Virus record (IMG/VR): IMGVR_UViG_3300047453_000166
Coordinates: 1-22,252 of that record
Reading direction: 5' to 3' (one strand)
Origin: a virus
Length of the DNA stretch: 22,252 bases
Part shown: in pieces, positions 1-6,829 of the stretch
How positions within the stretch are numbered: position 1 is the first letter of the stretch
Layout: each line of letters begins with the position of its first letter
Program-made: the position numbers and the translations under genes
Notes under the pieces: model-generated
Seen by the model: only the letters and a program-made list of their open reading frames with translations
Database searches by the model: none
What the model was told of the DNA's origin: nothing

Positions 1-169
1 TTTTAATTCTACGGCCATTAGCAGTCTTATCTGTATACTCTGAACCATCATAGAATCTATGCACAGTACTAAGTAACTGTGCAGATTCTACAATCATTTT
101 GCATACATGTTTATCACAGCTCATTTGAGCTGCCTCTATAGGGTCTTTTGATAAGTAGAAGATATTCAT
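1..169 (-). CDS. Conserved phage protein, 3' end cut by window edge
   Basis: The first 56 codons of a minus-strand gene that runs off the left edge. The ATG shares an ATGA overlap with the stop of the preceding 37-aa membrane peptide. The N-terminus begins MNIFYLSKDP and carries CDKHVCKMIVESAQLLST (residues 18-35). From memory this N-terminal pattern (a short beta strand, then a CDKHVxKM helix) recurs in conserved hypothetical proteins of T4-like marine phages; I know no established function. The visible part has no signal peptide or membrane segment, so it is probably cytoplasmic. Coding is supported by the clean open frame, the coupled start and the recognisable motif. Confidence 0.75.
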   Translation of the reverse strand, partial: MNIFYLSKDPIEAAQMSCDKHVCKMIVESAQLLSTVHRFYDGSEYTDKTANGRRIK

Positions 170-279
170 ACTAGTACTAATATCCAAAATACTGATATAA
201 CCGATACCATTATTATGGCCTTAGCCATATCCGGTATCAAATCACATAGTTCTACAAGTTTTTCTATAAAGTCTTTCAT
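166..279 (-). CDS. 37-aa single-span membrane peptide
   Basis: A short gene starting at ATG 279 with GAGG about 8 nt upstream. The product is MKDFIEKLVELCDLIPDMAK followed by a hydrophobic C-terminal segment of about 17 residues (roughly 21-37), so it is probably a tail-anchored inner-membrane peptide. It is the first gene after a strong sigma70-like promoter (312-339), and its stop overlaps the next start as ATGA. I recognise no family. Early phage membrane peptides of this size often alter host envelope or superinfection properties, but nothing here shows which. Confidence 0.6.
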   Translation of the reverse strand: MKDFIEKLVELCDLIPDMAKAIIMVSVISVFWILVLV

Positions 280-311
280 AAGTTACCTCAACATAATTTA
301 TATATGTGTCC

Positions 312-339
312 ATTATACAGGTATTGGTGGTTATGTCAA
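312..339 (-). promoter_or_regulatory. Sigma70-type early promoter
   Basis: On the minus strand TTGACA (339-334) and TATAAT (317-312) are separated by 16 bp, and the -10 is embedded in CCTGTATAATGG. Both hexamers match the consensus exactly. Transcription would start near 305, about 25 nt before the 37-aa gene. The same CTTGACA...CCTGTATAATGG layout occurs at 3872-3899, 9521-9548 and 9670-9697. Confidence 0.85.
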
Positions 340-359
340 GCACTATTTAATCTTTTTTT

Positions 360-378
360 ATGCACTATTTTAGTGCAT
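360..378. repeat. Inverted repeat, 8-bp arms with 3-nt loop
   Basis: ATGCACTA (360-367) and TAGTGCAT (371-378) are perfectly complementary around a 3-nt loop. The repeat touches the stop codon of the 80-aa gene (378-380). On the minus strand the hairpin is followed by A7, not a U-run, so it is not a standard intrinsic terminator. It may mark the 3' end of the upstream operon or stabilise the RNA just before the promoter at 312-339. Confidence 0.5.
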
Positions 379-620
379 TATATACAACTAAAGAAATCTT
401 CTATGGTACACGCTTCTTTTAGGGAAGATGGTGTATATTTAATTCTGATGGTAACATTGTAAGTAAATTCTTGAGGATTGATTTCTTCACCGAAATCATC
501 AGTTTGATGAGACAAGTGTATCGGGTTTTTTTCGGTTTCTAATATTTTAATATTTTTCGATTCATTCAGTTCATTGTACTCTGACTGGTTAAGTTCAAAC
601 AACTGTTGTATTTTATGCAT
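378..620 (-). CDS. Hypothetical 80-aa protein
   Basis: Starts at ATG 620 with an excellent GGAGG 5 nt upstream. The product is acidic and polar with no signal peptide or membrane segment, and ends in a short cysteine-containing tail (EDFFSCI). I do not recognise a family. It follows the large membrane protein by 14 nt and is the last gene before a hairpin (360-378) and the next promoter, so it probably closes the operon that begins at 3845. Confidence 0.65.
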   Translation of the reverse strand: MHKIQQLFELNQSEYNELNESKNIKILETEKNPIHLSHQTDDFGEEINPQEFTYNVTIRIKYTPSSLKEACTIEDFFSCI

Positions 621-634
621 GTTATCCTCCGTTT

Positions 635-1663
635 TTATACATTGCTTTTATACTTGTCCTCATTTTGACCCCATTCGTAAATTTGATTTAGTTTCAATCT
701 TACTTCATCGGGATTTAATTTGATTAATTCTTCCTCTGATAAACTTTCTATAAATTTCTTATACTCACGGCTATTCTTCCAGTCTTCTTTATTCTCCGTG
801 ATTATCTTCACTAATTTATTTTGATTCTCATTATCTAAATTATTATCCTTTTTAGGTAAATTTTTAGGTAATAAATCTTTTGGTTCATCCTCCTTTTTTG
901 GTTTTCTTAATTGTCGTAATGATATATTTGCCGATATCAGCATTAATACTGCTACAGGGTCAAATACGAATATCAATATAACAATAATTATTCTAACTGC
1001 TTTATCAAAATGATTTGCAGCTTCATCACCATATATAAATTCTGCTACATATTTTATAGGACCTAAATCAGCCTCTAGCTTTAATTGTTCTGTCCTAATC
1101 TCAGATTTCTTATCTGATAATTCATTAATCTTATTTAAACTTTCTTCTATAGTAGTTTCTAATGATAATCTTTCTTGTTTTTGATTATTTCTTTCTGTAA
1201 TCGCCCTTTGTGAACTACTACTAAACCAACTTGTTTCTTCAGATTGATTGATGACCAATTCATCCATCTTTTCTAATTGTAATTGTGAACGGTCAATTAC
1301 CTTCTGTCTTTGTTCTATTTGTTCATCTAAAATCTGTATCTGCAATTTATTGTTGCCTTCAGGAACAACTTGGTCTAAATGTGCCTTGGATAAAAACCCA
1401 AATATACCTACTGAAGTTATAAAAATTAAAACTATTACAGATGTTGTTAAGTAATATTTAATTGACTTTGGTAATAATGGATTATTCCAATTATTATATA
1501 ACCAACTTGCCATTACAAGTTTTGCAATTTCTAATGCACCACCCATTGCATATATAGCCGTTGTGGCACCAGCAAATAAGGCTGCTAATCCTATGATAGA
1601 ATAACCTGCAGCTATGATAGATAATGATATGCCACTAATAAGGGTAAGTATTGCTAAAAACAT
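635..1663 (-). CDS. Large membrane protein with periplasmic or cytoplasmic coiled coil
   Basis: A 342-aa protein. Hydrophobic segments lie at about 2-19, 21-45 and 71-92, followed by a long heptad-like, Q/E/K-rich coiled coil (about 103-200), a fourth hydrophobic segment (223-245) and a Lys/Glu-rich tail (250-342). I do not recognise a named family. It lies 4 nt downstream of the glucosaminidase endolysin, so a role in lysis or envelope remodelling is a reasonable but unproven inference. If the N-terminus is cytoplasmic and three segments span, the coiled coil is periplasmic and the tail cytoplasmic. A weak AGGTG precedes the ATG, and translation may be coupled to the upstream gene. Confidence 0.75.
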   Translation of the reverse strand: MFLAILTLISGISLSIIAAGYSIIGLAALFAGATTAIYAMGGALEIAKLVMASWLYNNWNNPLLPKSIKYYLTTSVIVLIFITSVGIFGFLSKAHLDQVVPEGNNKLQIQILDEQIEQRQKVIDRSQLQLEKMDELVINQSEETSWFSSSSQRAITERNNQKQERLSLETTIEESLNKINELSDKKSEIRTEQLKLEADLGPIKYVAEFIYGDEAANHFDKAVRIIIVILIFVFDPVAVLMLISANISLRQLRKPKKEDEPKDLLPKNLPKKDNNLDNENQNKLVKIITENKEDWKNSREYKKFIESLSEEELIKLNPDEVRLKLNQIYEWGQNEDKYKSNV

Positions 1664-1667
1664 ACAC

Positions 1668-2255
1668 CTATTTATGCATATTTTCTACCTTATCTATTAT
1701 TCTAATTACTCTTTCAGCGTAATCTGATGTCTCAGAATACTTATCTAATGTCTTAATTAGTTGTCTAGAATCTAATGGCATATTCATAGTTATCATAGTA
1801 TCTCTTAAATCTCTAAATTGTTTATATGCACTATGATTATTTAAAAGTCTTATATATTCACCAACTGACTGGCATTTATGTTCAAAACTTCTATACATGA
1901 CCTTTTTATTTTCTAAAGCATGTACATGAGGTTTTGTTTCATCAAATGATTTTATACCATAGAGGTTGTTAGCTTCACTTGATAATCTAGATGAACCCCA
2001 GCCTGTCTCTAGAATAGCTTGAGATACCATCATACTATTCGGTATTCTTCTTGATTCTGGTATCGTTAGATTATGATAATCTATACAGGTTTGTAGACCA
2101 TTTAAAAATTCAACTTCTGTGTTATATTCAAATATAGGATACTTCAGAACATATTGATTAGGAAAAAATGTCCCAATTGTAAATATAGTAAAGGTATAAA
2201 AAACACCAATTGTTAAAGTTATTATCCTATCAATTAGATTTGTTATTCGATTCAC
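1668..2255 (-). CDS. Membrane-anchored glucosaminidase-type endolysin
   Basis: A 195-aa peptidoglycan hydrolase of the mannosyl-glycoprotein endo-beta-N-acetylglucosaminidase/Bax-like family. The core motif SQAILETGWGSSRLSSEANN (about 78-97) followed by LYGIKSF contains the expected catalytic Glu83. Residues about 11-31 form one hydrophobic segment, and no later cleavage site is obvious. This matches a signal-anchor (possibly signal-anchor-release) endolysin that reaches the periplasm without needing a holin-made hole. The start is GTG at 2255 with AAGG about 8 nt upstream, and the gene overlaps the end of the 75-aa gene by 26 nt. It is followed 4 nt later by the four-span membrane protein. 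Substrate and lytic role are inferred from the family. Confidence 0.8.
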   Translation of the reverse strand: MNRITNLIDRIITLTIGVFYTFTIFTIGTFFPNQYVLKYPIFEYNTEVEFLNGLQTCIDYHNLTIPESRRIPNSMMVSQAILETGWGSSRLSSEANNLYGIKSFDETKPHVHALENKKVMYRSFEHKCQSVGEYIRLLNNHSAYKQFRDLRDTMITMNMPLDSRQLIKTLDKYSETSDYAERVIRIIDKVENMHK

Positions 2256-2457
2256 TAATTAAACCTTTGAGAATTTTATACATTTCTTTATATACAGCGG
2301 TATTTCTCCATAAGGTATCACCTGTTTTTTTCTGTTCATTTTTCAATTCTTTTAAAATTTCTTCTAAAACTAGAATTCTATTATTGAAAGGTTTTACTTT
2401 TGCCTTTTTATTTTTACTCAAAAGATTGCCTAAAAAATATGGTTTCTTATTTGACAT
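2230..2457 (-). CDS. Hypothetical 75-aa lysine-rich protein
   Basis: A basic small protein (many Lys and Asn, helix-prone centre about 26-48) with no membrane segment. Its 5' end overlaps the 92-aa gene by 11 nt and its 3' end overlaps the endolysin by 26 nt, so translation is probably coupled. Only a weak ribosome-binding site is visible. No family is recognised. It may be a nucleic-acid or membrane-surface binder by composition only. Confidence 0.6.
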   Translation of the reverse strand: MSNKKPYFLGNLLSKNKKAKVKPFNNRILVLEEILKELKNEQKKTGDTLWRNTAVYKEMYKILKGLISESNNKSN

Positions 2458-2725
2458 AAGCTATGTAATGATACCCACCAACATTCTCTGGTAATTTTCT
2501 AGATGTAAATACCAACTTTTCTGATAGATTTTTCATTTGAGATTGTAGTTTTTCTCTCTGTCTATCTGTAAGATTATCTTCTAAATCTTTACCCCAATAA
2601 CCAGTATAATAAGTTATACCAGGTGATGATTCATTACTATCTTTTAAAAAGTTTTTAAGAAACTTTGGTGTTTCTACTAACTGTTTTTTTAAGTGCTGGT
2701 CTATTTCTTTACTTTCTGTGTTCAT
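2447..2725 (-). CDS. Hypothetical 92-aa phage protein
   Basis: I place the start at ATG 2725, not at an ORF extension up to 2782, because AGGAG lies about 7 nt upstream of 2725 and the ATG forms an ATGA overlap with the upstream stop. The soluble, charged product contains a central YYTGYWGKDLEDN segment and ends YHYIAYVK. No family is recognised, and no signal peptide or membrane span is visible. It sits in a run of small coupled genes between the DUF3445 gene and the endolysin. Confidence 0.65.
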   Translation of the reverse strand: MNTESKEIDQHLKKQLVETPKFLKNFLKDSNESSPGITYYTGYWGKDLEDNLTDRQREKLQSQMKNLSEKLVFTSRKLPENVGGYHYIAYVK

Positions 2726-2988
2726 GCTATCTCCTTTACTTCTTGAACTACACATTTTGGTATTATTGTAGAATTGCCACATTCATCAATACTACCATCT
2801 TCCTTAAAATTGAAATCACTAACTAATCTAATGACTTCATCCTCATCACTAATTAAGAAACCTGTACTTAGACATCTAGGTAAGTTTTCTTCTTTTATAT
2901 CTTCCACACTTCGCCATGATGAATCAGATGTTATATCAATCCAATATACATGAACAAACTTGTAGGGAATCTTTTTTATTTTACTCAT
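2722..2988 (-). CDS. Small conserved phage protein, 88 aa
   Basis: Starts at ATG 2988, overlapping the upstream 40-aa gene by 8 nt (ATGAGTAA). A TTG three bases earlier is possible but unnecessary. The pattern VHVYWIDITSDSSWRS, then CLSTGFLISDEDEVIRL, then STIIPKCVV resembles a small family common in phages (a WxDI..S.W start, an S/TxGfLisd centre and an IPk.cI end) with no assigned function. It is probably a compact beta-rich cytoplasmic protein. Cysteines at the middle and end are not arranged as an obvious zinc site. Confidence 0.7.
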   Translation of the reverse strand: MSKIKKIPYKFVHVYWIDITSDSSWRSVEDIKEENLPRCLSTGFLISDEDEVIRLVSDFNFKEDGSIDECGNSTIIPKCVVQEVKEIA

Positions 2989-3103
2989 CAAATTCGCCTG
3001 ATAATTTTATTACTATGACTGCTAGTACAAATAATATTAATGTCATTGTAGGCAGCCAATCTCTTAAAAAGAGAAATAACCAGTCATCGTATATGTTATA
3101 CAT
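2981..3103 (-). CDS. 40-aa single-span membrane peptide
   Basis: An open frame from ATG 3103 with AGGAG 8 nt upstream. Its start overlaps the DUF3445 stop by 8 nt and its stop overlaps the next gene by 8 nt. The product begins MYNIYDDWLFLFLRDWL and has a hydrophobic span at about 18-33 followed by KLSGEFDE. The strong ribosome-binding site and double coupling argue that it is real. Function unknown; probably inserted in the inner membrane. Confidence 0.65.
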   Translation of the reverse strand: MYNIYDDWLFLFLRDWLPTMTLILFVLAVIVIKLSGEFDE

Positions 3104-3845
3104 TTAATAACTCCTTTACTTCAACTAAGTTTTTATATTTTAATACATCTTCAGACATACTATTAATACATCTTTTCAAAAGACCACCATTTCTTTCTAT
3201 TACAAAATTTAATGGATATCTTTCAACATCTATAAAGAAAGCAGCTGTATCTTCATCAACTGTTAATGTTCTTTCATGTTCAACTCTGAAAGTCAAATCA
3301 TCTAAGGATTTAATTTCAGGTCTTTCATACTTCGGATGATTACTTAATCTTTTTAATGATGATATTGCCCATGTGTGTCTATGAAAAGATTTACCACTTG
3401 TCATAGCACGCCAAATACCATCACTAGCTTTTCTTAAAGTTTCACCATCAGCAACAGGCTCATGAACTTCTGATAGTGTCATACCTTTTACATTTTTAGG
3501 ATTCCAACCACTTGCCATTGCAACAAAACACGCTTCAACTTTTCCCTTATGCATGATGACAACATCATCTGGTATTTCTAAACCCATTTCTATAATATCA
3601 TAAAAAGGTTCATCACTTAAATTCATTGCCTCTGAAGTTTTTATAACTAACTTCTTTTCTCTTGCAAGGTCTGATTCAAAAGACATATCACCCATTAAAC
3701 TGTTATACTCACAAAGTCTTTCTTCATATAAGTCTTGATGATAGTCTTTGAATCCTATAGTATTAATTGGTGTAAATCTAGGATTCATGTCAAAAGGAAT
3801 CTTGATTAATCCGTTAAAGTTTGCAAAGTTTACGCCATAGTCCAT
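3096..3845 (-). CDS. DUF3445 protein, heme-dependent oxidative N-demethylase-like
   Basis: A 249-aa protein matching the DUF3445 family (heme-dependent oxidative N-demethylase alpha-like, heme-binding PAS-type fold). Family landmarks in order are LYEERL (39-44), a glycine/tryptophan segment ASGWNP (111-116), EVHEPV (126-131), RHTWAI (156-161) and RVEHERTL (187-194). Cellular members take part in oxidative removal of methyl groups from secondary amines such as dimethylamine, with partner reductase/ferredoxin-like subunits. No partner is visible here, so the phage protein would need host partners or do something else. It is the first gene after a strong promoter (3872-3899), with GAGG upstream of ATG 3845, which suggests early expression. 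No signal peptide. The family call rests on motif order by eye. Confidence 0.75.
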   Translation of the reverse strand: MDYGVNFANFNGLIKIPFDMNPRFTPINTIGFKDYHQDLYEERLCEYNSLMGDMSFESDLAREKKLVIKTSEAMNLSDEPFYDIIEMGLEIPDDVVIMHKGKVEACFVAMASGWNPKNVKGMTLSEVHEPVADGETLRKASDGIWRAMTSGKSFHRHTWAISSLKRLSNHPKYERPEIKSLDDLTFRVEHERTLTVDEDTAAFFIDVERYPLNFVIERNGGLLKRCINSMSEDVLKYKNLVEVKELLNV

Positions 3846-3871
3846 AATATATACCTCGATTAATTGATTCC

Positions 3872-3899
3872 ATTATACAGGAATGAAATCATATGTCAA
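3872..3899 (-). promoter_or_regulatory. Sigma70-type promoter before DUF3445 gene
   Basis: TTGACA (3899-3894), 16-bp spacer, TATAAT (3877-3872), with CTTGACA and CCTGTATAATGG flanks as at 312-339. The predicted start near 3865 leaves a leader of about 20 nt containing the GAGG of the DUF3445 gene. The -35 lies just past the stop of nothing but intergenic DNA (gap 3846-3907). Confidence 0.85.
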
Positions 3900-3907
3900 G
3901 CACTTTT

Positions 3908-4417
3908 TTAAGATTTTTGCATATAATTTTCATCCCAACCAAAAGCGTCCTTCACCATATTGCCGTTTAAACCTTTAAACATACGGTGTAATACCTTATC
4001 TTTGACTGCGATTAAAATTTCTGCTTCATCTTTGTGAAGTCCTTCTAGAACTTGAATAAACAATGTTTCTTTTCTACCTTTTGTTAATGAAGGGTCAGCA
4101 TTCTTAATAAAGTGCCATAACTTTTTAGATTCATTTTCTAGAACTGTATGTTCAGTACCTTCTGGTGCCTCATTTGCTATAAATGGTGGTGTGCCTTCTG
4201 GTAAATCCCATTGTACATTTGGGTCAAATGCACCTTTGAGTATCATTCTTAATCCTGGTGTATTATTTTCTTTTAAGATTTCTACCTTTTTAGCTTTGAC
4301 CTTTGCATTGTGTACTTTTTTAAATACTTCACTCATTAAAGGTGCTTGAGAACCAGATGTTGTTGACATTTGTTCCATAGCTTTCTTAGATATTAAATGT
4401 GGGTTTTGTTCTACCAT
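3908..4417 (-). CDS. DUF6433-type conserved T4-like phage protein
   Basis: A 169-aa protein starting at ATG 4417 (GGAG 9 nt upstream); a TTG extension to 4438 is less likely. It contains a stretch that I recall from T4-like marine phages: LRMILKGAFDPNVQWDLPEG, then APEGTEHTVLENESKKLWHF, then KETLFIQVLEGLHKDEAEIL. This corresponds to the uncharacterised DUF6433 group. It is soluble, with a mostly helical second half and a C-terminal AFGWDENYM. It follows RNase H by 17 nt and closes the transcription unit that comes down from the glutaredoxin side. Function is unknown; the neighbourhood points to DNA metabolism. Confidence 0.75.
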   Translation of the reverse strand: MVEQNPHLISKKAMEQMSTTSGSQAPLMSEVFKKVHNAKVKAKKVEILKENNTPGLRMILKGAFDPNVQWDLPEGTPPFIANEAPEGTEHTVLENESKKLWHFIKNADPSLTKGRKETLFIQVLEGLHKDEAEILIAVKDKVLHRMFKGLNGNMVKDAFGWDENYMQKS

Positions 4418-4434
4418 AATTTTATTCTCCAATT

Positions 4435-5280
4435 TCAAAAATCATTTATATTTGTCATTAACGATTTCAATTTATGTTTCATGAAATACGGTAATAGTTT
4501 TGACCTATTAGGTACTTCATAACTTCTGTAACTATTTATAATGTTCTCCATTATAGATATCGGTATCTCCTCTAGGTCTATGAGTTTCTTATTTCTTTCA
4601 TAGTTTTTCTTAGTCTCACTACCAAGAGGTATATTATCTAGGTTAGCCCATTCTTCCAACCTTTTTTTATTAATAGGTCTTTGTTTTTCACCTGTAACAA
4701 AAACATCATCATCAGATAATATATTAGGTATGCCATCTGAACGGTCACCTTTTATTATTTGTTCGTGTAAAAATACTTTCGGGTCAATACCCTCACCTAC
4801 CATTTTCTTTTGAATAGGTGCAAATTGTTTGACATTTTCGTGTTTATGTAATTGTATAAAATCTTTATCACCAGAAACAATCATCACAGGTTCTTTTTTA
4901 TGATTTGCTTCTCTAACTAATACTGCAATTATATCATCTGCTTCGGCATTATCAATTGCTAATACCATATAAGGAAAGTTTTCTTTTATCTCTTCCTTAA
5001 TTTCCATAATCTTTGCGAATAAATCATCCCAATCTGTAGTGGATTCATCACGGCCTTGTCTTCTACTCCATTTATAATGTGGAAATAATTGTCTTCTCCA
5101 AGGATTAGATGAATCTGAGCATAGTACTTGTGTACCATAATCTTTTTTAAATTTTAGATTATAACCTCTAATACTATTAATAACCATGTGTCTAATCATA
5201 TCAAGATTAGCTTCTTCTTTACCTCTGGTTTGTGCCATAACATTAGATATTAATACCTGATTTAAGTCAACTAATATCAT
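4435..5280 (-). CDS. rnh: RNase H / 5'-3' exonuclease (T4 Rnh-like, FEN family)
   Basis: A 281-aa FEN/5'-nuclease family protein similar in length and layout to T4 RNase H (about 305 aa), which removes RNA primers from lagging-strand fragments. Acidic metal-binding residues are visible: Asp5 (ILVDLN), Glu113/Asp115/Asp116 (DNAEADDI), Asp138/Asp140 (SGDKDF) and Asp179/Asp182 (KGDRSDGIPN). The ATG at 5280 overlaps the upstream stop as ATGA and has GAGG upstream. It works in the same replication pathway as the gp61 primase at 14518-15519. No unusual residues seen. Confidence 0.9.
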   Translation of the reverse strand: MILVDLNQVLISNVMAQTRGKEEANLDMIRHMVINSIRGYNLKFKKDYGTQVLCSDSSNPWRRQLFPHYKWSRRQGRDESTTDWDDLFAKIMEIKEEIKENFPYMVLAIDNAEADDIIAVLVREANHKKEPVMIVSGDKDFIQLHKHENVKQFAPIQKKMVGEGIDPKVFLHEQIIKGDRSDGIPNILSDDDVFVTGEKQRPINKKRLEEWANLDNIPLGSETKKNYERNKKLIDLEEIPISIMENIINSYRSYEVPNRSKLLPYFMKHKLKSLMTNINDF

Positions 5281-5837
5281 TGGTCATCCTCAGGGTCTAA
5301 CCATTCCATATCAGGCACAAAATCAATTTCAATATCACTTTGTATGGGTATAAGATTTTCTTTATAAAAATCAAAACACATCTGGTCAGGATTCATATTG
5401 TTATAATCCTTTTCGGTAATGATTGGTCTATAATCAATTACAGGGTGATATTTTCCTTCATACTTTTCTAAAGAAACCAGTTTATCTACAACCTTTTGTG
5501 ATATATGTTGTATATCAAAATTTCTATAAGTTGCAGCTCTATACATATCTGTTATAAATGCCAAATCTTTATAAAAATCTTTATGTTCAATATTGATATC
5601 AGCATCCACAGATGTTTTAATGTAATTGATGGCATGTTCTTCAACTAAGGCCTCAACAAAATTGTGTACCTTTTCCTCATTATCTAATGATAAATCTTTT
5701 GGTGTACCATCACCTTTGTTATATGTCCAAACATCATCAAGTTTCCAAGAATCTTGGCCATCATCTCGTTTAACATCTCTTTTGGGGAATTGTATAACAT
5801 TATTTTTAATGTTATTGTTATCCTTGTCTTCGCTCAA
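5277..5837 (-). CDS. Conserved hypothetical 186-aa phage protein
   Basis: The start is TTG at 5837 with AGGAG 6 nt upstream; no ATG nearby is better placed. The N-terminus has NVIQFPK after a charged leader, a short motif I recall in small uncharacterised T4-like phage proteins. The middle (about 55-130) is helical and the C-terminus strongly acidic (DFVPDMEWLDPEDDQ). No membrane segment. It overlaps glutaredoxin by 20 nt and RNase H by 4 nt, so the three are translated together. Function unknown; an acidic tail next to replication genes would fit a protein-protein adaptor, which is speculation. Confidence 0.75.
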   Translation of the reverse strand: MSEDKDNNNIKNNVIQFPKRDVKRDDGQDSWKLDDVWTYNKGDGTPKDLSLDNEEKVHNFVEALVEEHAINYIKTSVDADINIEHKDFYKDLAFITDMYRAATYRNFDIQHISQKVVDKLVSLEKYEGKYHPVIDYRPIITEKDYNNMNPDQMCFDFYKENLIPIQSDIEIDFVPDMEWLDPEDDQ

Positions 5838-6093
5838 CTATCTCTCCTTTGAAGTTAACTAAACCTTCAGTAGTAAAATATTCTACTAATTGATTATAAC
5901 CACCAATAAGATTTCCATTAATCTTTATTTGTGGCATTGTTCTTACTTGTTTACCTATATCTTTTTTAAAATCATCTACTGAATTAAAATCTTCAAATTT
6001 CTTTTCAGTAAACTTTAAGTTTAATTTTTCAAGAAGATTTTTTGTTTTTGTGCAATAAACACAATTCTTTTTACTGTATAATATTATTCTCAT
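5818..6093 (-). CDS. nrdC: Glutaredoxin
   Basis: A 91-aa glutaredoxin/thioredoxin-fold protein. The CVYC redox pair is Cys11/Cys14, the cis-proline loop TMPQI is at 52-56, and the GGYNQL glutathione-binding segment at 64-69. Its expected job is to reduce the class Ia ribonucleotide reductase encoded at 11106-14518, as T4 NrdC does; the symbol follows that role. AGGAT precedes ATG 6093. The next gene starts inside its last codons. Confidence 0.9.
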   Translation of the reverse strand: MRIILYSKKNCVYCTKTKNLLEKLNLKFTEKKFEDFNSVDDFKKDIGKQVRTMPQIKINGNLIGGYNQLVEYFTTEGLVNFKGEIVERRQG

Positions 6094-6102
6094 TTTACTA
6101 TC

Positions 6103-6189
6103 CTAAAATGCATTTGCCTTTTGCAAGGTATATGCAAGTAACATTATCATGATTAGAAATGCTATAATTGGTTCATAATTTATATTCAT
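6103..6189 (-). CDS. Possible 28-aa membrane peptide
   Basis: A short open frame MNINYEPIIAFLIMIMLLAY followed by TLQKANAF. It has one hydrophobic span (about 8-20) and its stop (6103-6105) supplies part of the glutaredoxin ribosome-binding site. No good Shine-Dalgarno precedes it. The frame fills an otherwise empty gap between the 72-aa gene and glutaredoxin, and such membrane peptides recur in this window, but chance cannot be excluded. Confidence 0.4.
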   Translation of the reverse strand: MNINYEPIIAFLIMIMLLAYTLQKANAF

Positions 6190-6211
6190 GTCATATTACT
6201 TATGTTTCTTT

Positions 6212-6430
6212 TTAATTATCCTTTTTTGCTGGATACTTATTATATTTTCCTTTATCATTTGCTATTTCTCTGCATAAAGTTTGTATGTCTTTTATTCTAC
6301 GGTTTATATCTGAATCTGATTCCTTTTCAGTAACATCGTCCTTGTGGCCGTATTTAGCTATCCTTAATTCTTCTGCCTTCTCATAAATTACTCTTACTTT
6401 ATCACACATAGAACTTATTTTGTGATACAT
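6212..6430 (-). CDS. Hypothetical 72-aa protein
   Basis: I place the start at ATG 6430, which has a perfect GGAGG 8 nt upstream; the longer frame to 6463 lacks one. The product is a soluble, charged, helix-rich protein (MYHKISSMCDKVRVIYEKAE...) with no recognised domain. It is the first gene downstream of the GC-rich hairpin at 6472-6491, so it depends either on readthrough or on an unseen promoter. Confidence 0.65.
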   Translation of the reverse strand: MYHKISSMCDKVRVIYEKAEELRIAKYGHKDDVTEKESDSDINRRIKDIQTLCREIANDKGKYNKYPAKKDN

Positions 6431-6471
6431 TAGAATTGCCTCCAACTTATAACTAATTATCATATAATGGT

Positions 6472-6491
6472 GGGTGCCCTTTCGGGCACCC
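6472..6491 (-). terminator. GC-rich hairpin with GAAA loop after winged-helix gene
   Basis: GGGTGCCC (6472-6479) and GGGCACCC (6484-6491) form a perfect 8-bp stem closing a GAAA tetraloop on the minus-strand RNA, 7 nt after the stop of the 91-aa gene. It is conspicuously GC-rich here. No U-run follows, so termination may be partial, or the hairpin may protect the 3' end of an abundant transcript. Confidence 0.6.
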
Positions 6492-6498
6492 TAATCCA

Positions 6499-6774
6499 TT
6501 AAGAACTATAAGCGTACTCTGTACCATATAGTGCCTTAATACCTGCAGCTACGATAGCTTTAGATGGCGTACCCATACGATATGAAGTATTGTTGCCGTT
6601 AGTACCTGTACCTTGATTAACATAAATCATGTGTCCTTCTGAGCGTAATGTATCAATCATTGCTCTAGGTGATGATAAATCAAATCTACTTCTTAATGTT
6701 CTCCAGAATACTGGTTCACCTTTAGATAATAGGTTTAGTACTTTTTGTTTTTTGCTTAGTCTAGCTCTTGCCAT
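6499..6774 (-). CDS. Small winged-helix DNA-binding protein
   Basis: A 91-aa basic protein with a winged-helix layout: helices at about 6-18, 23-31 and a recognition-type helix 35-46 (SPRAMIDTLRSEGH), a beta hairpin or wing (50-67, IYVNQGTG...TSYRMG), then an Ala-rich C-terminal helix (GTPSKAIVAAGIKALYG). I recall abundant small proteins of this form in marine T4-like phages, with no proven role. AGGAG lies 8 nt before ATG 6774. It appears to have its own promoter (6830-6858, weak -10) and its own 3' hairpin, and so looks like a monocistronic, highly expressed regulator or DNA-coating protein. Confidence 0.75.
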   Translation of the reverse strand: MARARLSKKQKVLNLLSKGEPVFWRTLRSRFDLSSPRAMIDTLRSEGHMIYVNQGTGTNGNNTSYRMGTPSKAIVAAGIKALYGTEYAYSS

Positions 6775-6829
6775 ATTATATTACTCCTTAAAGTTATTTC
6801 AATTTTGACATTTTTAGTCTGTCTCGACC

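Noticed and set aside
1248-1454. Plus-strand open frames throughout the window (for example 1248-1454, 7162-7452, 12163-12453, 17884-18246).
   Set aside because: All lie opposite convincing minus-strand genes, lack ribosome sites and recognisable motifs, and have the Cys/Ser/Phe-rich composition of antisense frames.
2725-2782. Longer N-termini for several genes (to 2782, 4438, 6463, 9417, 10422, 12224).
   Set aside because: In each case a later ATG has a good ribosome-binding site or a coupled overlap, while the longer start uses TTG/GTG, lacks such a site or overlaps another gene deeply.
4533-4540. TATAAATA on the minus strand as a late promoter for the DUF6433-type gene.
   Set aside because: It lies inside the RNase H coding sequence, and this octamer is expected several times by chance in DNA this AT-rich; the downstream gene is not obviously late.
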